DNA of 64,000 nucleotides from Conus ventricosus (Eukaryota > Mollusca > Gastropoda > Neogastropoda > Conidae): positions 1,166,306-1,230,305 of the forward strand of contig CM031621.1 in NCBI GenBank assembly GCA_018398815.1, in the 5' to 3' direction. Of this stretch, positions 57,011-64,000 are shown piece by piece. Each line of letters begins with the position of its first letter. The stretch's first letter is position 1. Both the position numbers and the translations under genes were made by a program. Below the pieces are notes generated by a model that had not been told where the DNA came from, made no database searches, and saw nothing but the letters and a program-made list of their open reading frames with translations.

Positions 57011-58228
57011 AAAATTCCCATGTTCTCTCGTCTAGGGGATGCAGCTGCCATAAATATTTAGAACAGGGTTCTAGCCACTGGAAGGGTAAGTTTACATGCA
57101 CTAGCAATGACCTTTGGGACCCCAGAGTAGTCCGAACAAAGAGACCCGTCTGGCACTGGAAAGCACGTGTGGAATTTCCTGCTTCACCAATATATCGGGC
57201 AGAAGGAAAATGACACGTGGTTTTAGAGCTGGTTCAGCAAAGTAGTTCAGAAAATGAGGGGGGTAAAGGTGTACAACTACAAGTTTATCGAAAAGAATCT
57301 GAGCTTGATTTTTATTTGCTCTGTGTACTTAATAGTTTTATAAGTCTTATCATCTGAAGCCGAAACAAGTGAAATGTGTGTGTACTGTGTGCAATGATTT
57401 AATTGCCTTTAAAAAAAAAAGAAAAAAGAAAAAAAGAATTCACTTGGATTACACATATTGAATACCTCAGGCTTTCTCTGCATCTGTTCAAAGTAAGAGC
57501 GAAGTTTTATGCCCCTTTTCTTCCTCATTTGCTGTTGTCATACTAACCAAACAAAGGTAAACAAGATTGTGTTCTCCTACATTTTACTTATGTTGTTTCT
57601 GTAACAGTAGCGTTGCTATTTTACTCAAAATGTATTTTAATTCTACGCTCATTACAAAGTTCGCACTTTACCCTTTCTGTTGATATATAACAATTGCTTG
57701 TTAGGTTTATATTAGGAGACGTAAAATAAAATACAAAAGTGCGAAAATCGCGCTCGTTGACAAACTCCTAATATTTTGTGAGCATAGCTCTGCCCGTTCA
57801 TAAGATATGTTGTTTTGATTGAGTCTCTGGGACATGGAAGACCCAGGAAGCACAGTGCGAATGGGAAGACAGGAACAGCACAGTCAAGTTTCATCCACTT
57901 ACGTATCTCTGAGAGTGTTGCTCAAGACCAGCTCTGCAGGTGTCTGTCTCAAGAGCCTGGATGATGCTGTGATATATTGTGAGAGGAAGCATAGTGGTCA
58001 CTCCTACCATTGTCTCCAATCAAAATGCAACTCGATGGCATCGCCTTCATAAACCCCACTGATCTTCATGAAAAAGAAAAGAAAAAAACAAACACCACCA
58101 CCAAAAAAGTGTCAAATTCTGAGGTCACCTGGACTTCCTCTCCATGTCCACAGTGATCACTCCTGTCATAGTCCCCAACCAAAATGAAACTTGGTGGCAT
58201 CATCCTCATTATCTCTACCCATCATCAT
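57011..58228. other. Intronic sequence of the minus-strand gene; local duplication
   Basis: No exon was found. The block GTCACTCCTACCATTGTCTC (about 57997) recurs in diverged form at about 58157, and the AAAAAAGTGTCAAATTCTGA block (about 58107) recurs at about 59317, on the other side of a TTAA element. Confidence 0.5.
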
Positions 58229-59308
58229 TTAACCCTTACACTGGTTATTTAACAACGTACTATTAAGTATGTTGTCTGGTGAATTTCCAGAAGGAAAGTT
58301 TGAAAAGAATAGTTACGTTTGTATGATATGCATAACTTTTCAACGGTTAGTATTTGAACATGACATGCAGAATAAAAATTGTTAGTAACTGAATAAAGAA
58401 TAATATAAAACAGAACTGGGGTGCTTGTGAGTGTTTGATTAGGTGCTGACCTGTCCAGAATGTGAAAATAACAGGTGAAAACAGGTGGCACATCCTGCTT
58501 GTCATTCTCACGAGCTTGTTCACAAATAATCCAGTCTATGGTGTTCCACAGTATCCAGAAATAAGTCATAGCCTTTTTCAAAGGAAAGTCAGTCTGGAGT
58601 ATACCCGTCTTTCATGCAGGTAATTCAGGTAAGAATGAATAAGGTACAGTTCAGTTTTCACATTGAAATCATGTGCTGCTAACACACACACACACACACA
58701 AAATGGTCACTATCAACAAATGTAATAGTCAGCCCACACTGTCATTTATGTTTGAAAGGTTTAGGATCATCTGTAAGCGCTACACTGAGTTTTTCTTCCC
58801 CACTGAATAGCATCTTGAGATTCCCCTCACCCTTAGGCACTCATCCAGTCACTGTCCGTGTCGATCTCAAAATCATGATTGCATGGTGCTTGATCTGAAT
58901 CAAAACTATCACCCATCACACCCAGTTCATTCAAAATGTCCATAACTTCTTCTTCACCTGCTTTTTCCACAAGAAATTCAGCAAAAACATCTTCAAACAA
59001 GTTCCTAATTCTATCATGTTCTGCTTTGGGCGCCGCCATTTTTGTTCGCCAGACGAGTCGAGTCGCACTATGCATTACAAGCTGCTACTAACCATAAACT
59101 AAGCTAAAACATTGAAAATCCATGTTCTGGGGCTCGCTCAGTCACTCATGCAAATTAGTTTGTCACTGAGCCATAGTTTCGTATCTGCGTGTGTCTGTGA
59201 AACTAGGCTCGCAAGGCTCACCCTACAGCGCGACTATTGTCGCGACAACCAGTGACGGCCATGACGTAATGGCGCGACTATTGTCGCGACAACCAGCGTA
59301 AGGGTTAA
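58229..59308 (-). mobile_element. piggyBac-like TTAA element, 1080 bp, N-terminal exon only
   Basis: The left border is TTAACCCTTACACTGGTT and the right border is AACCAGCGTAAGGGTTAA, inverted with one mismatch and TTAA on both sides. The right arm has GCGCGACTATTGTCGCGAC twice (59228 and 59272). The left arm has a palindrome around ACAACGTACTATTAAGTA (58252). An N-terminal transposase-like frame is kept on the minus strand; the catalytic part is missing. Confidence 0.8.
58833..59075 (-). pseudogene. Acidic N-terminal fragment of a piggyBac-type transposase (inferred)
   Basis: An 80-codon minus-strand frame contains MAAPKAEHDRIRNLFEDVFA, EEEVMDILNELGV and FEIDTDSDWMSA before a stop. An acidic N-terminal region with a DSDW-type stretch is common in piggyBac transposases. 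Position within TTAA ends supports the assignment. No DDE domain follows. The open frame with many acidic residues is well preserved compared with the surrounding non-coding sequence. Whether it is translated is unknown; it could be a truncated regulator or merely a remnant. Confidence 0.5.
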
Positions 59309-59371
59309 AACAAAAAAAGTCTCCAATTCTGGGGTGACCCAGACTTGGTCTCCACATCCATACTTGTAGCA

Positions 59372-59512
59372 GATTTCATTTGGTAGGAGCCGGTAAGGAA
59401 CAAAAAAGATCCTACAAATAACTGGCTTTGGTGGGAATCAAACCCATGACCTCCCAGCCTGGAATCCTCCATGCTAACCACTGCGCCACAGTAGTTGGTT
59501 AACCAACTCCTA
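59372..59512 (-). mobile_element. tRNA-derived SINE head
   Basis: On the minus strand, GTGGCGCAGTGGTTAGCATG (A box) and GTCATGGGTTTGATTCCCAC (B box) lie about 35 bp apart, followed by an AT-rich body. This is a pol III-type SINE start. Confidence 0.7.
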
Positions 59513-60011
59513 CTTATCTAACACAGGATACGTGAGGCACATACAGTGAAATATTCTTGGCTTAGGTCTGTTCGTTCTCACTCAGATTATATTCTGAAGA
59601 ATGGTACACTACATGAGTTTTATAAACATCTGATCAACTAACTACATAGTCCCTTAAACCAGAGAAAGTGAGTTCCTGGAACACAAGTTTCAGTGACAGG
59701 CTTTCGGAAGTGGTAGGCACATGTGGGTGAAAGTGCTATGTTGAATGCTTACCACAGAGGACGGTTTGGACTGTCAGAAAGAAAAAACTTATCTGTCAGT
59801 GGCAGGCCCAACCTGGAAAGGCTGACAAAAGAAATGGCATGAAATCTGAAAAAATGTTCTTTTGAATCCGTTTTGTTTTGTTTTTCAATTTTTCTACCCA
59901 CTAAAGTGTGTCAAACCCATCAGTGTGTTGATTTTGTTCATTTCTTTGTGTACCTTGTAAAACAAGACATACTATGTGCATGACTACTTCTTTATACAGT
60001 TGAAAAGTTCT
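59513..60011. other. Intronic sequence, nothing recognised
   Basis: No exon, repeat or transposon end was supported. Confidence 0.4.
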
Positions 60012-61480
60012 TTAACCCTCTTGTATTCATAACGGGCGCAGACGGGAGCGCTGAGACAGCACGCTAGATTTCGTAACGGGCGCAGACGGGAGCTGCCCGC
60101 CGCCTGTGTACGGTACTTTTCCATCACGTGCTGACTCCGTGAAAATACTCGGAGAGCCACTAAAAGTTGTTGGGGATTTCCCACTAAAGCCCAGTAATGT
60201 GGCAGCACTATTTTTGGATGCTGGCACCACTTCCATTCACTAAGAATGAGGAGAAACTGCAAGCGAAGAGTTGTGCGTGCTACTGACCGATTTTCACAAT
60301 GGCGTCGTCTGCTAACAACAGCGAGTTTGGTGATATTCCTGAGTATTCAGCGGAGGAGTGGGATCAAATTATGCAAGAAGTAGAGAAGTATGAAAATGGA
60401 GAGTTAGGAGAAGAGAATTATGTTGAAATCGGCACCAATGAAGGAGAGGAAAATGGTGAAAGCGACCCTCAGTACAACGTGCTACTCGCCGTTCTGCAAA
60501 ACAATGGCGACCGGCTACACATCCTGCCCATGTGGTCGCATTCCAACAGCCGACAGGCCAAGCGCACTCACTGCCGATCACTGCCACCGCACTAGATTAT
60601 TTCTTTTTTCTACCTCTCACATTTTTCCAACTAGTTGCAGAAGAAACTAACAGATACGCTCAACAAAGACAAGCAGCTAAGGGCACACCTGATCCCCTCT
60701 GGTTCGACACAACACCTGACGAAATGCGGGGAGCTGTCTCTGTACTGATTATTCCGTATGACAACTAAGGGATGACGCGTAGAAACGTCATGTATGTGTT
60801 CTTTCTGCCAGGTGCCTCTATACTTTCATAAGAATGACTGTTTCCATGACTACCATGCGCAGAAAGTGGCTCAACAGTAGGGCAGTTTGCTAGTCTCTCT
60901 GTGTGTACGTGTATATATGCTTACCTGTAGTTTATGGTGACAGTGCTTTGATGACACTTGGCAGTGACACTCTACTCAATTTCTTCACAGCTATACATTG
61001 TGTAAATACATATGGACATGTATACGGTGCTTAGAACAGTGACAGAAAAACAATGAGGAACTGTGCTTGAATCTACAGTAACTATTCAGTAGTGACAATT
61101 GACACTAGTTGTGTGTGACATTCTGTGGATTACCTGTGGGGACTGAACAGGCGGACAGAAGACAGATCATCTCACTTAGGCCGCAGCTTTCATTTTACAA
61201 CACTAACATGCATGTGCATGGGATAACTGCATGTTGGTGTGCTGTATTAGAATTGTCACCATCGCATGTGACACATTGGGTGACATTTTGGTGACAGTAA
61301 CACGACCTTTCACCTCGAGACACACAAAATCTTGCTCACAGTATAGAACAAAGCCTTGTGACCATACATGCGGAATTTTGTAGCTCTGGAGGTTTATTCT
61401 TGGTTGTGGTGAAGCATGAACCATACATACCCATTTTAAGGCTAAATTCACCAAAAAAAATCTGAAAACTAGAGGGTTAA
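60012..61480 (+). mobile_element. piggyBac-like TTAA element, 1469 bp, keeps transposase N-terminus
   Basis: The left border is TTAACCCTCT (60012) and the right border is AGAGGGTTAA (ending 61480), with TTAA on each side. A 20-bp direct repeat TAACGGGCGCAGACGGGAGC occurs at 60030 and 60074 in the left arm. A transposase N-terminus follows on the plus strand. The remainder is non-coding, so the copy is an internal-deletion derivative. Confidence 0.85.
60299..60768 (+). pseudogene. piggyBac-type transposase, N-terminal part
   Basis: ATG at 60299 opens MASSANNSEFGDIPEYSAEE and an acidic stretch to about 60480. After one frame change (around 60580-60640, perhaps a short intron ending CTAGTTGCAG), the sequence reads EETNRYAQQRQAAKGTPD followed by W.DTTPDEMRGAVSVLI. 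The ETNRYA...W...T..EM block is the start of the DDE_Tnp_1_7 (piggyBac) domain, where the family normally continues into the catalytic Asp residues. Here it stops at 60768. It is therefore truncated before the first catalytic residue. It is the best protein-level proof that the TTAA elements in this window are piggyBac relatives. Confidence 0.7.
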
Positions 61481-61951
61481 TTTGAACACCCATTTTCTCA
61501 AAAACCAACATTTTTAAATGGTATGTCTCGAAATGTTGTCATGCTGGTCTTTCCCCCTCTATAAATCCAAAAGTATCTACTGCACATATTTACAAAACAT
61601 TTTTATGCCCACTCACAATGGATTAACTGCTGTTCAAATTAAAAATGTCAAAAATAACACAATGGAATAATAGTATGCAGGAAAAAAAAGTAAGTTATTT
61701 CTTTTGAGCATTGCTGTAAATTTTTCACAAACTACAAAGCAAAAGCAACGTCCATTCCACTGATGAATATGAAAACAGAAAAATGCAATCCACAAAGTAA
61801 ATTATCATGGTATGTAAATGTTGTAAAGAAAAGCAAAAACAATACTGACTAAAATCTGATATCTCACTGCAGTTATAGTTTGTCAAATTCAAATTTGTGG
61901 CACAAATGGTGACCTGGTGAGCCTTCTCCACCTCTGCAGCTTGTGACTTAC
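61481..61951. other. Intronic sequence, nothing recognised
   Basis: AT-rich sequence. It adjoins the donor (GTAAGT on the minus strand) of the exon at 61952-62092. Confidence 0.4.
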
Positions 61952-62092
61952 CAAAACTCTGGCCATGAGGATGGTGTGCTTGTCCTCACTGTAACGATAG
62001 CGTTGGCCTATCCAAGGGATGTTAGCAAGGCCCAGGTACACACAGCCGTTGATGCGATGGAGGTAGGCATGCAGTACATCCACTTGACGGCC
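61952..62092 (-). CDS. Middle exon of minus-strand membrane protein gene, paralog 2
   Basis: The minus-strand acceptor CACTGCTTCAG ends at 62093 and the donor is TTTTG|GTAAGT after 61952. The 47 codons are in phase 0 at both borders: GRQVDVLHAYLHRINGCVYL, then GLANIPWIGQRYRYSEDKHT and ILMARVL. It has one hydrophobic helix followed by a charged loop (SEDKH) and the start of another helix. It aligns residue for residue over 39 positions with the broken plus-strand exon 13813-13949. That alignment, together with consensus splice sites, makes it a firm exon of a real gene of unknown family. Confidence 0.8.
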
Positions 62093-63559
62093 CTGAAGCA
62101 GTGCAAAATAGGAGCGGTTTCTTCTCTTGATATTCAGTGTATTATGTTTGCTTGAATAAATGCTTTTTACATCTTTTCTATACAAGTTGCCAATCAAGTT
62201 GGGACAGAGTTGTCTTGTATAATAAATATCTTAGAGTGAAACTATCACAGTATGCTTGTCTCACTTCATGTAAATTGTATGGCGTTTTTTTTTTGTAAAT
62301 TTCAAATCTTTGCAAGTCATTACTATAATGATGGAAGAATTGTTAACCTGCACTTGTTTTCCCCCACTGCTTAATTGTTCAGCATTATATTTAAGAACAC
62401 TGAGAATCAATCACATATATATTCTAAACTTTACTTTTCTTTCTTTTCAAAGTCAAAACATTCTTTTTCTTTCTTATGCCCTGTCTAAACTGCAGTAAAA
62501 TCACCAGAACTTCTTGCGAACAAGACAACACACTGTGTATAGTCATTAGTGCACTCTATAATCTATTTGAATCTGGTCAGAGATATAGCGCATAAATCCA
62601 ATGCAGCACACACTCACCAAAAAAGTGAGAATTTGATCGACATAGTCTCACAATCGCACATGTCAGGACCATGAAGTAGAAGAAATCACAAGCTTCAACA
62701 TCAATCCCCCCAAATGTCGATGGTAAACATTGGAGTGGCATTCTCCAGTTGCAACTCTTCTTAATCAGTCCTCTGTTGCTGAATTTCCTGGGAAATGCAA
62801 CTCCTCCACATCAGACAGAAACAACAACTCAGAGACTAGACTACGTCGAAATTCCTGAAGTTGAATCCCACGTTGCTTCCCTGAATCCAGTCTGCCATCT
62901 AATTTTCTAACTCCAGCCATCTTGCTTTGCATGAAGGAAAAGCTCTTCTTGTTTTCTTACACACACCCAATTCAGTCTTCTGTTCTTTTTTTATTTTATT
63001 TGCTGACAACAGTTTCATTTATTCTCAGTTCAAAAGCAATCCTGGGATTTTTTTTTCTTCAGCAAAAGCAAACTGCTTTCCATCAGAATTCAGCATTGTA
63101 TGCTTTTCCCATGGCCTTCCACATCACATCCAGTTTGACAAAAGAAACTCACAATGACTCTCAGATAGGACTATGACTGAAATTTCGACTGTAACTAGCT
63201 AGGATGTGAAAGTGCACAGTTGTAATGGGATATTGTCTGTTGTCTTTTGATCAAGTTTTAAAGTCCAGAAACAGCTGAGTTGTCCGTTTCATCAGTTGGC
63301 AAGTCTAGTTTTTATTTTTCCAATTTTGTGTACAGGTAAGACACCACCAACTGATAAAGCACAGGGGTCAGAGCTCAGTAACATGATTGTTTTGTGTGCT
63401 GAAAACAAGGTACCTTGTGAAACTTTTTTCTTTTGGCATCAAAACTTTGGAGACTGTAATAGTAAGCATTCATATTCTTTTTGCCTACAGTCTCCTAGTG
63501 ATCATTCTCTTTTCTTTAATACCTCCCTCCCCCACCCTTCCCTCCCACTAAACACACAC

Positions 63560-63609
<50 letters not shown>

Positions 63610-63648
63610 CTCACTCAGAGACACACTGACATGGATTGCTGCACTGAC
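62093..63648. other. Intron between the first two visible exons of the minus-strand gene
   Basis: Contains a (CA)n microsatellite at 63547-63606. No further exon was found. Confidence 0.5.
63547..63606. repeat. (CA)n microsatellite
   Basis: About 28 CA units with one interruption, lying 43 bp beyond the donor of the exon above it. Confidence 0.95.
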
Positions 63649-63843
63649 CACTAGCTGGCCAATGAAGGCCGGGGCCACCAGATCAGCCATGCAGGACAGC
63701 AGCAGCAGGAGGAGGTCTACACGCAGGAACTTGTTGATGTCCACCAGGCGGATGTGGATGTTGACACGGCTGCCTGTGCGCACCAGTTGCACCCCCATCA
63801 CCACCGACCACAGGCAGCAGGGCAGCAGGCAGTACATCAGGTG
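63649..63843 (-). CDS. First visible exon of minus-strand membrane protein gene, paralog 2
   Basis: The minus-strand acceptor CCTGGTTGTAG ends at 63844. The donor is read as CTAGTG|GTCAGT after 63649, phase 0. It encodes HLMYCLLPCCLWSVVMGVQ, then a loop with VNIHIRLVDINKFLRVD, then LLLLLLSCMADLVAPAFIG and QLV, giving two hydrophobic helices. It pairs with plus-strand exon 7885-8082 along its whole length (HL.Y.LL start, VD..FL+VD, hydrophobic run, DLV.P.FI). The gene must have at least one more 5' exon beyond the window edge because no start codon context precedes the acceptor. The donor choice is the least certain border; a second GTCAGT lies 15 bp further on. Confidence 0.7.
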
Positions 63844-64000
63844 CTACAACCAGGCATCAACAGTTTTCAGGATTCATCAACGGTCTTCTTCCCATGAAGT
63901 TAAAGGATGCCCAGGTGGTAATGTCCTGTCTTTCAGGTATTGAGTTCTAGGACCAATGTTACCAGTGACTTACATTTAATTGTTTTGCGATGCTTACATG
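63844..64000. other. Intron of the minus-strand gene up to the window edge
   Basis: Nothing coding was seen in the last 157 bases. Confidence 0.5.

Noticed and set aside
56883..57107. Minus-strand frame over the GCCGTGC repeats
   Set aside because: Open only because of the repeats; it contains no domain and overlaps the orphan transposon end.
58500..58581. Minus-strand frame KKAMTYFWILWNTIDWIICE as an extra exon of the membrane gene
   Set aside because: It lies inside the TTAA-bounded element 58229-59308, so it is transposon sequence.
42517..61480. Repeated TTAACCC as interstitial telomere sequence
   Set aside because: Each occurs once at an element border with an inverted partner or hairpins; no tandem TTAGGG units are present.

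Overview
The window looks like chromosomal DNA of an invertebrate animal, most likely a marine mollusc (inference). Support comes from intron-split exons with GT-AG borders, very long introns, tRNA-derived SINE heads, a Ty3/gypsy element of the K02A2.6/Steamer-like type, Penelope-like elements, and many micro- and minisatellites. There are no bacterial-style operons. Most long open frames are transposons or repeats.

Host genes. Two related genes for a small multi-pass membrane protein face each other tail to tail. On the plus strand, exons lie at 7885-8082, about 13813-13949 and 42184-42324. On the minus strand, exons lie at 63843-63649, 62092-61952 and 56299-56075. The three exons pair up one to one in phase and in sequence. 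I do not recognise the family, and the upstream exons lie outside what I can identify. A third, unrelated plus-strand gene ends near the left edge (exons 2213-2278 and 2726-2865).

Layout. 1-1690: LINE fragment (minus). 2-3.4 kb: end of an unknown gene. 5.7-6.9 kb: short hAT derivative. 7.0-8.1 kb: a 42-bp minisatellite that has amplified the splice acceptor of the first visible plus-gene exon. 9.6-13.6 kb: 60-, ~74- and 44-bp minisatellites within intron 1. 15.0-15.9 kb: 45-bp minisatellite. 15.99-19.0 kb: degenerate full-length hAT. 19.9-26.3 kb: two Penelope-like copies in inverted orientation. 26.3-33.1 kb: simple repeats and decayed sequence. 33.2-40.8 kb: a LINE split by a 5.15-kb TIR element whose decayed product looks like a FEN/XPG-type nuclease with a cysteine-rich CXC tail. 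42.5 kb: TTAA MITE. 47.4-54.6 kb: complete gypsy element split by a 2.26-kb piggyBac-like element. 56.6-61.5 kb: further TTAA-type ends and elements inside the minus-strand gene.

Two signals stand out: the tandem array of in-frame splice acceptors at 7018-7911, and the FEN-like/CXC transposon at 33909-39060. A third is that several unrelated TTAA-bounded elements all carry short palindromic repeats near their ends. Many coding segments carry single-base frame breaks, including the gypsy element whose LTRs are nearly identical and one host exon. Part of this may be assembly indel error rather than decay.
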